Positions 1 through 6,457 of a DNA stretch of 7,035 nucleotides are shown here, piece after piece. The notes beneath the pieces were generated by a model that was given only the letters and a program-made list of their open reading frames with translations, was not told the origin of the DNA and made no database searches. Numbering within the stretch: the stretch's first letter is position 1; the number at the start of each line of letters is the position of its first letter. Position numbers and translations under genes: made by a program. The stretch comes from JAAKFL01 sp964629645 (GTDB lineage Bacteria > Chlamydiota > Chlamydiia > Chlamydiales > SLFE01), in contig CAZVSU010000102.1 of the NCBI GenBank assembly GCA_964629645.1, forward strand, positions 1 to 7,035. Reading direction: 5' to 3'.

Positions 1-88
1 AGGACTTAACTTAAAAAGTCCTTGAATCCTGTCCTACGTTAGGGGTCCACCTCACAGGGTTCCCTGTCCGTACCGATTGGGCACCCAA
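1..88. repeat. Cluster of four short perfect inverted repeats upstream of the F-box gene
   Basis: Four perfect inverted repeats follow one another: AGGACTT/AAGTCCT (1-7 and 16-22), CCTA/TAGG (33-36 and 40-43), ACAGGG/CCCTGT (54-59 and 62-67) and TTGGG/CCCAA (77-81 and 84-88). The region is richer in G and C than the gene it precedes. No open frame, T-run or convincing promoter is visible. It could be the 3' part of a structured RNA, a structured 5' leader, or a piece of a dispersed repeat. The repeats are seen directly; a function is not. Confidence 0.5.
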
Positions 89-113
89 GGAATAACTGAA
101 AGGAAAGACATCC

Positions 114-1226
114 ATGCAAACCGAAACAAACTTCTTTCTGAAGCTGTATCAAGACGAGAATATCCTGAATTTGATTTGTCGTTCGCTATCCTATAAGGAT
201 ATTGCATCCCTATCTATGGTGGATAAAGTTTTAAACGAGAAGTGTTCCGGCATAATCAAAGATCGTATAGGAGAACCACTAGAGCTCATTTCACCTGAAA
301 GAGTTCAGTATCTCAAAGATACCCTGGTTTCTACGCATAATGATGTTGAGCGGAACAGAGAGATCGGAAGAAAGTTCATTGAAGATCAACAAAGAGAACA
401 TGCGAAGGCGTCAAGCTGTTATCAAAAATTAATCCAACTTGTGAAAAAAATAGTCTCGTACGTCCGCTCATGTTTTGGATGGGAAGAGAATGAATCAGAA
501 AGTACTCTTTCAGAACTTGCTCAAATTGAAAAAGAAACTGAGCGTTCAGTGCATCGACAATTAAAAGGTAAAAAGCGCATCGGGAATTCCGTCTATGACA
601 GAACAGACCCCGATGCGGTTTATAAATATTATGTAAAATGCGCTCGAAATCTCCCCCGCCTGCCAAAATCCTTTACTGAAGAGGAAGCTCTTTCAATTGA
701 TAGTATCTTTCTTTGTCATTACGACATTCGTTATTTCCCCAGCAATTTAGGGCAGCTCAAGCAAATCACAATGATCCACCTGATCGACACCAAAATCACA
801 CGATTACCCGATTCTATCGGGGAGCTCATATATTTGAAGTACTTAACGATCGAAAATTCCCCCATACGTTCGATTCCCGAGTCATTGGGCAACTGTAAAA
901 ATCTGAAATGGTTGAGCTTACAAAAGCTTAAACTCGAAACACGTCAGCTCCCGGACTCTTTGGGTCATCTTACCAAGTTATATTGGATGACACTTGTTGA
1001 TTTAGGATTAGAGACTATCCCCGATTTTATTGACCGTATAGACTGCGGTACGTGTTTCTTCGACCTAAGGAATAACCAAATAGCAAAAATTTCCGACGAG
1101 CGAGCGCGTTACTTGGTTATGCGGTATTCTCACCTCTTTATAAATCTTGAAGACAATCCAATTACCGCAACGGATGTACCAGCAAGCATCAGAACATCTG
1201 CTCATGTGGATCTTCGGACAAATTAA
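114..1226 (+). CDS. F-box-like and leucine-rich-repeat protein, candidate secreted effector
   Basis: This 370-residue protein has an N-terminal F-box-like segment (about residues 15-45: hydrophobic residues spaced as in F-boxes, with an SLSYKDIASLSMVDK core). A charged helical linker follows (about 60-150). About six leucine-rich repeats lie between residues 195 and 350, of roughly 23 residues each with the pattern LPxSxGxLxxL. There is no signal peptide or membrane segment and no obvious room for a NEL-type E3 ligase domain. Proteins of this layout are known to be expanded in amoeba-associated chlamydiae, where F-boxes are thought to dock onto host SKP1/cullin ubiquitin ligases while LRRs choose targets. 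A role as a type III effector is inference. The ATG at 114 has a purine-rich site (AGGAAAG, 101-107) six bases upstream. The gene is more AT-rich than the operon beside it, which would fit acquisition or rapid turnover. Its stop overlaps the queA stop. Confidence 0.75.
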   Translation: MQTETNFFLKLYQDENILNLICRSLSYKDIASLSMVDKVLNEKCSGIIKDRIGEPLELISPERVQYLKDTLVSTHNDVERNREIGRKFIEDQQREHAKASSCYQKLIQLVKKIVSYVRSCFGWEENESESTLSELAQIEKETERSVHRQLKGKKRIGNSVYDRTDPDAVYKYYVKCARNLPRLPKSFTEEEALSIDSIFLCHYDIRYFPSNLGQLKQITMIHLIDTKITRLPDSIGELIYLKYLTIENSPIRSIPESLGNCKNLKWLSLQKLKLETRQLPDSLGHLTKLYWMTLVDLGLETIPDFIDRIDCGTCFFDLRNNQIAKISDERARYLVMRYSHLFINLEDNPITATDVPASIRTSAHVDLRTN

Positions 1227-2251
1227 AGAATCAGCATGGCGTCTCCATAAGAGTAGAAGCGGAACTTGTCTTTGACGGCTTTTTGATACGCTTCCATGAT
1301 GAGTTCGTGCCCGCCAAAGGCTGCGACGAGCATAATGAGAGATGAGCCGGGGAGATGGAAGTTAGTGAGTAGTCCTTTCACAAATTTAAACTTGACCCCG
1401 GGATATAAATAGACATCGGTTTCACCCATTCCCGGGGTGAGCCGTCCTTTCTCGTTGGCGCACGTCTCAAGAACGCGGCAAGTGGTGGTGCCCACGCAAA
1501 TTTGCAGCCCTTTCGGGTGATTGACAGCGTCTGCGACCTCTTCTGAAAGAGTAAAGGATTCGCTGTGCATCTTGTGGTCGCGAATGTCCTCTGTTTGAAC
1601 CGGTTTAAACGTGCCGAGGCCGACGTGGAGGGTGACGGCATGCTTTTCTACACCTCGATTTTCAAGTGCGGTTAAAAGTTCCGGCGTAAAGTGAAGTCCC
1701 GCTGTGGGAGCTGCAAGAGAACCCGGATTTTCGCTGTAAACGGTCTGATAACGCTCCTCATCGGAAGCGTCGGCTCCCCGTTCCATATAATGGGGAAGGG
1801 GCATTTCACCGTAGGTGTCAAACATCGCGTGTAAATCACCGGAGTGAACAAAGCGAACACTTTTATGGCCTGTCGAAAGCGTATCGTTCACAATGCAGGA
1901 AAAATCAGGGCCAAAGACCACCTCATCGCCCGCTTTGAGTTTTCTCCCCGGTTTTGCCATCACTTCCCATTGCGTGGCGTTGAGCTCTTTAATCAAGAAG
2001 ATCTCGATTTTAGCGCCTGAGGGCTTAGCGCCAATCATGCGCGCTTTGATCACACGGGAGTCGTTGAGGATCAGCTGGTCACCTTCTTTCAAAAAGTCGG
2101 CGAGCTCATAGAAGCGCATCTCGCGAATCAAACCGGTGGCGCGCTGGATGACCATCAATCTTGAGTCGTCTCTTTTCGGAAGCGGATGGGAGGCGATCAG
2201 TTCTTTTGGCAAATCGTAGTGATAAGCCGATAAATCAAATTTTGGGTCCAT
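1223..2251 (-). CDS. queA: S-adenosylmethionine:tRNA ribosyltransferase-isomerase QueA
   Basis: QueA transfers and rearranges the ribosyl part of SAM onto 7-aminomethyl-7-deazaguanine at wobble position 34 of tRNAs with GUN anticodons, giving epoxyqueuosine. It acts in the cytosol. The 342 residues match the usual family length and carry the family landmarks in order: YDLPKELIA near the N-terminus, LNDSRVIKAR (62-71), GEMPLPHYMER (148-158), RYQTVY then SLAAPTAGLHFT (about 167-189), LHVGLGTFKPV (208-218) with a following H-x-MHSE, TDVYLYPG (278-285), and LLTNFHLPGSSLIMLVAAFGG (294-314). The family's frequent GTTSVR motif reads GTTTCR here. The gene is last in the leftward operon, 55 bases after spoIID, with a strong hairpin in the gap. 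No Shine-Dalgarno sequence precedes the ATG; the leader is A-rich. No terminator is seen at its 3' end, which overlaps the opposing gene. Confidence 0.96.
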   Translation of the reverse strand: MDPKFDLSAYHYDLPKELIASHPLPKRDDSRLMVIQRATGLIREMRFYELADFLKEGDQLILNDSRVIKARMIGAKPSGAKIEIFLIKELNATQWEVMAKPGRKLKAGDEVVFGPDFSCIVNDTLSTGHKSVRFVHSGDLHAMFDTYGEMPLPHYMERGADASDEERYQTVYSENPGSLAAPTAGLHFTPELLTALENRGVEKHAVTLHVGLGTFKPVQTEDIRDHKMHSESFTLSEEVADAVNHPKGLQICVGTTTCRVLETCANEKGRLTPGMGETDVYLYPGVKFKFVKGLLTNFHLPGSSLIMLVAAFGGHELIMEAYQKAVKDKFRFYSYGDAMLIL

Positions 2252-2273
2252 GTTTTTTTATTGGTGTGAAAGG

Positions 2274-2298
2274 GATGGGGAGCGTATCGCTCCCCATC
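2274..2298. other. Perfect 11-bp hairpin between spoIID and queA, not a canonical terminator
   Basis: GATGGGGAGCG (2274-2284) and CGCTCCCCATC (2288-2298) are exact reverse complements around a 3-base loop. In the direction of the operon the hairpin begins 8 bases after the spoIID stop and ends 22 bases before the queA start. No U-tract follows it on either strand; downstream on the leftward transcript comes an A-rich stretch leading into the queA ATG. It may be a 3' stabiliser for the upstream message, a partial attenuator or an RNA-processing site. The structure is certain from the sequence; the role is inferred. Confidence 0.7.
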
Positions 2299-2306
2299 AG
2301 GTTCTG

Positions 2307-3221
2307 TTAACGAGAGCGGCGATGCTGGTAGTCTGTGACTTCGACTTCTGCTACCTGATCCTGTTGATAACCGCTTAGGCCCAGCTCGATGCTGGTCCCC
2401 GGAAAAGATTTTGAAAGAATCTGTGCGGCGTTATCGCCATTTCGCGCCATCTGCTCAATGTCATCGACTGAAAGCTTTTGAATACCGGAATAAAGGTTCT
2501 CATTTCCTCCTGCCACGAGATGGACAGGAAAAGGAGTGACTCTTCCTTCATAAACGCTTGTCTTGCTCATCACCATGTAGCGAGTACTTCCAAGCGCCTT
2601 AGCCACAATGGGATTTGTGTTTTCGACTGCAACCCCTCGGTACCCGACTTCGTCTGCTTTTACATGCCAGTAGGGATTCTCCGAGAACTCCGAAAGGTGG
2701 TAAGAATGCGTTCTTTCTGTGATCGTCGCAGCGGCGAGCGCCTCTTCTGAAATCGGGCGGTTGAACTTTGACGGCATTGTCGACGCAAGGTAATCTTCCA
2801 CCTCGACTTCGTTGACGATACTGAGCGTTCCCCCGATATCATAAACGGTGATTTTCCCGCGGTAGTCTCTTCCATTTATGCTGACAAACACGTTTTTGTC
2901 ATCCGGAACAAATTCGAGTTGGTAGACTCCCGGAAACTCTTCTCCCCACTTCAACCCTTGCGACAGAGCCTGAATGCGGGCTCCTTTCGCAGCAAAACGC
3001 GTGGCAATCCGTTGATTTTTGTAAGGGTCGTAAAGGTTGTAAGATCCCTTTATTTCCAAGTCCACATAAGGGACGTCGTGCACTAAACGCACCTTAATGG
3101 TCGTTGGCTTGGGCTTTTCATTTGCCACAAACACACTTTTGATTCTGTCCCAAATCCCTGCCTGCAAAGAGGTTGTCGATACAGCACAGATGAGTAACGC
3201 GATTAGAAGTCTGATAAACAT
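2307..3221 (-). CDS. spoIID: SpoIID/LytB-domain peptidoglycan-remodelling protein
   Basis: The protein has 304 residues and an N-terminal signal peptide (hydrophobic residues 3-18, likely cut after LQA at 19-21), so it should act in the periplasm. The SpoIID domain is recognised from VNEVEVEDYLASTMP (136-150), then EEALAAATITERTHSYH (159-175, matching the EALKAQAxAARTY signature) and QILSKSFPGT (267-276, matching ILxxYYPGT). Sporulation SpoIID proteins are lytic transglycosylases. From memory, a chlamydial homologue in Waddlia localises to the division septum and cleaves glycan strands, so the likely role here is septal peptidoglycan processing, not sporulation. At the position normally holding the catalytic glutamate (YLxGVVxxEMP) this protein appears to have Lys152. 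The ATG has a strong site, TTAAGGAG, which overlaps the ruvB stop 11 bases upstream and suggests translational coupling. Confidence 0.88.
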   Translation of the reverse strand: MFIRLLIALLICAVSTTSLQAGIWDRIKSVFVANEKPKPTTIKVRLVHDVPYVDLEIKGSYNLYDPYKNQRIATRFAAKGARIQALSQGLKWGEEFPGVYQLEFVPDDKNVFVSINGRDYRGKITVYDIGGTLSIVNEVEVEDYLASTMPSKFNRPISEEALAAATITERTHSYHLSEFSENPYWHVKADEVGYRGVAVENTNPIVAKALGSTRYMVMSKTSVYEGRVTPFPVHLVAGGNENLYSGIQKLSVDDIEQMARNGDNAAQILSKSFPGTSIELGLSGYQQDQVAEVEVTDYQHRRSR

Positions 3222-3232
3222 CTCACTTCTCC

Positions 3233-4222
3233 TTAAAATTTCCCTAAATGTTGATACGCTTTTTGCGTGGCCACGCGTCCGCGCGGCGTTCTCTTTAAAA
3301 AACCGAGTCCTATTAAAAATGGTTCGACGACATCCTCGATCGTTTGAGGCTCTTCGCCGACAGCTACTGACAATGTGTTGACGCCGACAGGTCCTCCGCT
3401 GTAATGATCGATCACGATATCCAATATTTTTTTGTCCAGCTCGTCAAGACCCAGTTCGTCGATCGAAAGCATTTCGAGGGCAGCTTTCGCGACCTCTTTT
3501 GTGATCTTATTGCCGGCTCGGATCTGCGCGTAATCCCTCACCCAGCGCAAGAGGTTGTTGGCGATGCGAGGAGTGCCCCTTGAGCGGCGCGCCACCTCCA
3601 TAGCCCCTTCGTCATCCAGGGCAACATCCAATAGAGACGCTGTTCTTTTGACGATTTTTTTCAGAATCTCAGCGTCGTAATACTCGAGACGGCAGGCAAA
3701 AGAGAAACGGGATCGCAGCGGACCGGTCAGATGCCCGACGCGGGTGGTGGCGCCGGCAAGAGTGAATCGGGAGAGGTTGACCTTCACAGAACGAGCGCTG
3801 GGTCCGCTGTCCAAGAGAAGATCGAGAGTGAAGTCTTCCATCGCCGGATACAGGTATTCTTCGACGACTCGGTTAAGCTGATGAATTTCGTCGATAAAAA
3901 GGATGTCCCCTTCCTGCAAATTGGTCAAAAGGCCGGCAAGATCGCCCGCTTTTTCAATCACGGGACCTGATGTCACGACGACATTTGTTCCCATTTCTGT
4001 CGCTAATATGTTGGCGAGGGTGGTTTTACCGAGCCCCGGGGGACCGCTGAACAGACAGTGGCCAAGCGGTTCGCTGCGTTGTTTTGCTGCGGCAATGGTC
4101 ACTGCAAGTCGTTCGCGTACCGAGTCTTGCCCTGAGAATTCATCGAGAGTCCGCGGGCGCAAAGGATTTTCAAAAGTCTCATCCTCTTGGCAAAATGACG
4201 ATTCGATAAAGGTTTCACTCAT
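3233..4222 (-). CDS. ruvB: Holliday junction branch-migration ATPase RuvB
   Basis: RuvB forms hexameric rings that, with RuvA, drive branch migration of Holliday junctions during recombinational repair. The 329 residues show an intact AAA+ core: Walker A GPPGLGKT (60-67), Walker B ILFIDEIH (107-114), sensor 1 GATT (157-160), the arginine-finger region GPLRSRF (167-173) and sensor 2 RGTPRIAN (215-222). A C-terminal winged-helix domain carries GGPVGVNTLSVAVGE (276-290) and FLKRTPRGRVAT (308-319). The N-terminal LRPRTLDEFSGQ (21-32) is the usual RuvB opening. Length and motifs are complete. The ATG follows the transporter's TAA without a gap, with AGGTG about 8 bases upstream inside the transporter gene, so translation is probably coupled. 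ruvA and ruvC are not in the window. Confidence 0.98.
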   Translation of the reverse strand: MSETFIESSFCQEDETFENPLRPRTLDEFSGQDSVRERLAVTIAAAKQRSEPLGHCLFSGPPGLGKTTLANILATEMGTNVVVTSGPVIEKAGDLAGLLTNLQEGDILFIDEIHQLNRVVEEYLYPAMEDFTLDLLLDSGPSARSVKVNLSRFTLAGATTRVGHLTGPLRSRFSFACRLEYYDAEILKKIVKRTASLLDVALDDEGAMEVARRSRGTPRIANNLLRWVRDYAQIRAGNKITKEVAKAALEMLSIDELGLDELDKKILDIVIDHYSGGPVGVNTLSVAVGEEPQTIEDVVEPFLIGLGFLKRTPRGRVATQKAYQHLGKF

Positions 4223-5578
4223 TTACAAGACACCTAACGCATTCAAAAACACAACCACGATAAGGGCCGGGGCGATATATTTCAGACAAAGCCAAAGATA
4301 AATATTGAAAAGCTTGTTCTCTTTCAAGCCTTTAGACATTCCTCTATGGAGAGCCTTGACCGCGCTTTCAATTCCCCATTTCCAGCCCACGAGGAGAATC
4401 GCAAAGAATCCCCCCAGAGGAATCAATATACTCGAAGCGCTAAATAGCATCAACTCAAGCGGGGTCATGCCAAAAATAAGAGCCTCTTTTAATAAATTAG
4501 ACGAAAGGGCACAGGGAACGCCTAAAATAAAAACCCCGATTGTACAGGCCAGCACAGCTCGGCGCCTGGGCCAATGGAATCGGTCGATAAGAAAAGCGAT
4601 GGTCGGCTCCATGGCCGATATCTGGGATGTGACGGCGGCTAAAAAGACCAAAAAGAAGAAGGCGACCGCCATGATGCTTCCCGCAGGCAGCTTGCTAAAC
4701 ACGAGCGGCAATGTTTGAAATAAGAGTCCTTCCCCGGCATCAGGGGTCATCCCCACTGAAAAAACGATCGTGAACACGGTAATCGCGGAAAAAAGAGAGA
4801 CAAACGTGTCCATGATGACAACGGGAAAGCAGCTTGTCATAATGTTGTCATCTTTTTGGAGGTAGCTTCCGTAAGTCACCATCGTCCCCTGTCCGATGCT
4901 CAAGGTGAAAAACGACTGTCCGAGCGCGATCAAAAACATCAGCGGCGTGATCTCGCTTAAATCGGGTTTGAAAAGGTAAAGAGCCCCTTCCCAACCGCCC
5001 GGAAGAGTGAGTCCTTTGATCATCAGAGCGATCAAAACGAGATAAAGGATCGGCATGATCACTTTATTCCCCTTTTCAATGCCCCCTCTCACGCCGCTAG
5101 CCAAAACAAACCAGCAGAGGAGCAAAAACAGAAAATGAAATCCAACACCCCAAATCGGAGACGAGGTCAAAGTATCGAAATGGAGCGCCGCCTGTCCGGG
5201 CCCTGTGAATTGGGTCAGATTCCCCTGCAACGCCTCCAGCAGGTAGCCGAGGATCCACCCCGCAATGGCGCTGTAAAAGGCGCTGACGATAAAACCTGTG
5301 ACAATCGTAATCGTTCCGATTGCGCCCCACACGCGGCTTTGACCCAAAATCTGAAATGCTTCAGAGGGATTCTTTTGCGTTGTGCGTCCGATGAGAACCT
5401 CGGAAATAAAAACGGGAAATCCGATGGCGAGCAGGCAGAGGAGATACATACAGACGAAAATGGCCCCGCCATTGCTGCCGACAACGTACGGAAAGCGCCA
5501 TATGTTGGCCAGTCCGACAGCAGATCCTGCGGCGGCAAAAACAAAGCCGATTTTTGAACTCCAAGACCCTCTCTTCAA
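4223..5578 (-). CDS. Sodium-dependent transporter of the neurotransmitter:sodium symporter (NSS/SNF) family
   Basis: This is an inner-membrane secondary transporter with the LeuT fold, probably importing an amino acid or related amine with sodium. It is recognised from KIGFVFAAAGSAVGLANIWRFP in TM1 (residues 17-38, counted from the longer TTG start at 5602), GQGTMVTYGSYL in the unwound TM6 (238-248) and AAVTSQISAMEP in TM8 (322-333), which carries the A/T/S set of the Na2 site. I count 11 membrane segments, the last at about 433-457, as in MhsT/Tyt1-type bacterial members rather than the 12 of LeuT. In TM7 an Asp (265) aligns with the Na1 asparagine of LeuT and a Ser (269) with its Glu290. 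The substrate cannot be read from sequence. The start given is the TTG at 5578, because AGGAG lies six bases before it; the in-frame TTG at 5602 has no such site. First gene of the leftward operon. Confidence 0.9.
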   Translation of the reverse strand: MKRGSWSSKIGFVFAAAGSAVGLANIWRFPYVVGSNGGAIFVCMYLLCLLAIGFPVFISEVLIGRTTQKNPSEAFQILGQSRVWGAIGTITIVTGFIVSAFYSAIAGWILGYLLEALQGNLTQFTGPGQAALHFDTLTSSPIWGVGFHFLFLLLCWFVLASGVRGGIEKGNKVIMPILYLVLIALMIKGLTLPGGWEGALYLFKPDLSEITPLMFLIALGQSFFTLSIGQGTMVTYGSYLQKDDNIMTSCFPVVIMDTFVSLFSAITVFTIVFSVGMTPDAGEGLLFQTLPLVFSKLPAGSIMAVAFFFLVFLAAVTSQISAMEPTIAFLIDRFHWPRRRAVLACTIGVFILGVPCALSSNLLKEALIFGMTPLELMLFSASSILIPLGGFFAILLVGWKWGIESAVKALHRGMSKGLKENKLFNIYLWLCLKYIAPALIVVVFLNALGVL

Positions 5579-5584
5579 ACTGAT

Positions 5585-5589
5585 CTCCT
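5585..5589 (-). promoter_or_regulatory. Ribosome binding site that decides the transporter start
   Basis: Read leftward this is AGGAG, six bases before a TTG at 5578-5576. No ATG or GTG start is available near the N-terminus, and the upstream in-frame TTG at 5602-5600 lacks a site at usable distance. The shorter protein still includes all of TM1. Confidence 0.6.
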
Positions 5590-5604
5590 GATTTCGTCTC
5601 AATA

Positions 5605-5633
5605 ATGTTAAAGTTTGTGTGGAAATTCCTCAA
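5605..5633 (-). promoter_or_regulatory. Candidate promoter of the transporter-ruvB-spoIID-queA operon
   Basis: Read leftward, TTGAGG (5633-5628) and TAACAT (5610-5605) are separated by 17 bases and match the bacterial housekeeping consensus at four of six positions each. Transcription would begin near 5598, inside the first codons of the longer transporter reading and just upstream of the AGGAG, which agrees with the TTG start at 5578. The region is AT-rich, so chance matches are easy. Confidence 0.35.
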
Positions 5634-5661
5634 TGTAAAAAAATTTCTTCATGCAGATTTG

Positions 5662-5690
5662 AGAGACTTGTTTGCAATTTAATTGTCTCT
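5662..5690. repeat. Inverted repeat in the divergent intergenic region
   Basis: AGAGAC (5662-5667) and GTCTCT (5685-5690) are exact reverse complements separated by 17 bases of AT-rich sequence. The arms lie between the two divergent transcription units, overlapping or next to possible promoter elements, so a regulator site is conceivable. The arms are short and chance is a serious alternative. Confidence 0.3.
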
Positions 5691-5701
5691 TTAAATAAAA
5701 T
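5672..5701 (+). promoter_or_regulatory. Candidate promoter for the coiled-coil/translocator-like operon
   Basis: TTGCAA (5672-5677) and TAAAAT (5696-5701) are separated by 18 bases; TAAAAT matches five of six positions of the -10 consensus. A second TAAAAT lies at 5721-5726 but has no reasonable -35 partner. The leader to the ATG at 5756 would be about 45-50 bases. Confidence 0.3.
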
Positions 5702-5726
5702 TAATAATCAGTTGCTTAAATAAAAT
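5691..5726 (+). repeat. 11-bp direct repeat upstream of the coiled-coil gene
   Basis: TTAAATAAAAT occurs exactly at 5691-5701 and again at 5716-5726, a spacing of 25 bases start to start. Each copy contains a -10-like TAAAAT. It may mark two alternative start sites or paired binding sites, or be chance in AT-rich DNA. Confidence 0.45.
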
Positions 5727-5755
5727 GTAACGAGCCAAAATGCGAGGTGCTTGCT

Positions 5756-6442
5756 ATGCCTGAGTCTATCAACTTACAATCCGCTTCCAAGATCCATGCA
5801 GGATCAAGCGAAGAAGCGCACGGTCTTCACAAGCTGACAGGAATGTTGCTTTACGAAAGGCTGGAAGATTCTGATCGCAAAGTGCGCGACGAGGTCAAAT
5901 ATTTCGATGACAGGCAAAAGCGTGTCGAATATCTCGATCGCTATGTGCGTCAACTGAACTCATCACTTTCCGATGAGTCGGAGGGCCTTTCAAAAGCCGA
6001 ATTTAACGAGCTCGTCGAAGAAGGGCTCAAACTGAAGCAGGAAGCCGAATCGAGAATGGAAGAGGCCGACAACCTCGAGCGCGAACTGATCGCGTTAAAA
6101 GAGAGCGGCGATGTTGATCAGAGGGTCGTCAACCGAATGGAAAAGCAGATAAAATGGCTGAGAGACTCAATCGATGAAATACACTCGGCCCTACAGGCCT
6201 GCGACATCATCGACAAAGAGAAGAATCTTGTCGAAGGGAGCATTAAGTACACAAAAAATCAAGTGACCAGAATCATGGAAAACATCCGCTCCTACAGTAA
6301 GATTTTGAACACGAGAAACACGACGCAGATGCAGATCGTGACCCGCTACAGCCAAGACCGCAACATTATCATCGAACTGGCAAAACCGATGGAAAGGCTT
6401 TTGCACGAGATGTACAAAAAACCATTAAGCAATATCCGCTAA
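5756..6442 (+). CDS. Unidentified coiled-coil protein, candidate secretion-associated
   Basis: The protein has 228 residues from the ATG at 5756 and is almost entirely charged and helical, with heptad-like spacing over most of its length (about residues 25-165), rich in Glu, Lys and Arg. There is no signal peptide, membrane segment or cysteine-rich region, and I recognise no named domain. The C-terminal third (about 165-228) is less acidic and ends in a short basic tail. The start is set by AGGTG at 5745-5749, six bases before the ATG; the in-frame GTG at 5747 lies inside that site and is unlikely. The next gene begins 15 bases after the stop with its own strong site, so the two are almost certainly co-transcribed. 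Because that neighbour resembles a type III translocator, this protein may be a partner, a tip or filament component, or an effector; this is inference from context only. Confidence 0.8.
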   Translation: MPESINLQSASKIHAGSSEEAHGLHKLTGMLLYERLEDSDRKVRDEVKYFDDRQKRVEYLDRYVRQLNSSLSDESEGLSKAEFNELVEEGLKLKQEAESRMEEADNLERELIALKESGDVDQRVVNRMEKQIKWLRDSIDEIHSALQACDIIDKEKNLVEGSIKYTKNQVTRIMENIRSYSKILNTRNTTQMQIVTRYSQDRNIIIELAKPMERLLHEMYKKPLSNIR

Positions 6443-6457
6443 AGCAGGAGAATTTTT

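Noticed and set aside
2274..2298. The spoIID-queA hairpin as a Rho-independent terminator
   Set aside because: No T-run follows in either direction; the T-run at about 2253-2259 lies on the wrong side for a rightward terminator and reads as an A-run on the leftward transcript.
2307..3221. SpoIID as evidence for a spore-forming Firmicute
   Set aside because: No other sporulation gene is nearby, and SpoIID-domain proteins occur in chlamydiae; the flanking F-box/LRR gene and translocator-like gene point to a host-associated chlamydia instead.
3903..4718. Two rightward open frames (3903-4301 and 4305-4718) opposite ruvB and the transporter
   Set aside because: Both are antisense to conserved motifs (ruvB Walker A and B; transporter TM8-TM11) and their products resemble no family. 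Neither has support as a gene.
5135..5557. A 140-codon rightward open frame opposite the transporter gene
   Set aside because: It lies wholly antisense to well-recognised membrane helices, its product is low-complexity and charged with no recognisable motif, and no ribosome site is evident. It is explained as a by-product of the real gene's composition.
5740..5763. A seven-codon frame (ATG at 5740, TGA at 5761) overlapping the start of the coiled-coil gene, as a possible leader peptide
   Set aside because: It has no ribosome site of its own and no run of a single amino-acid codon; its sequence contains the AGGTG that serves the ATG at 5756, so it is best seen as coincidence.
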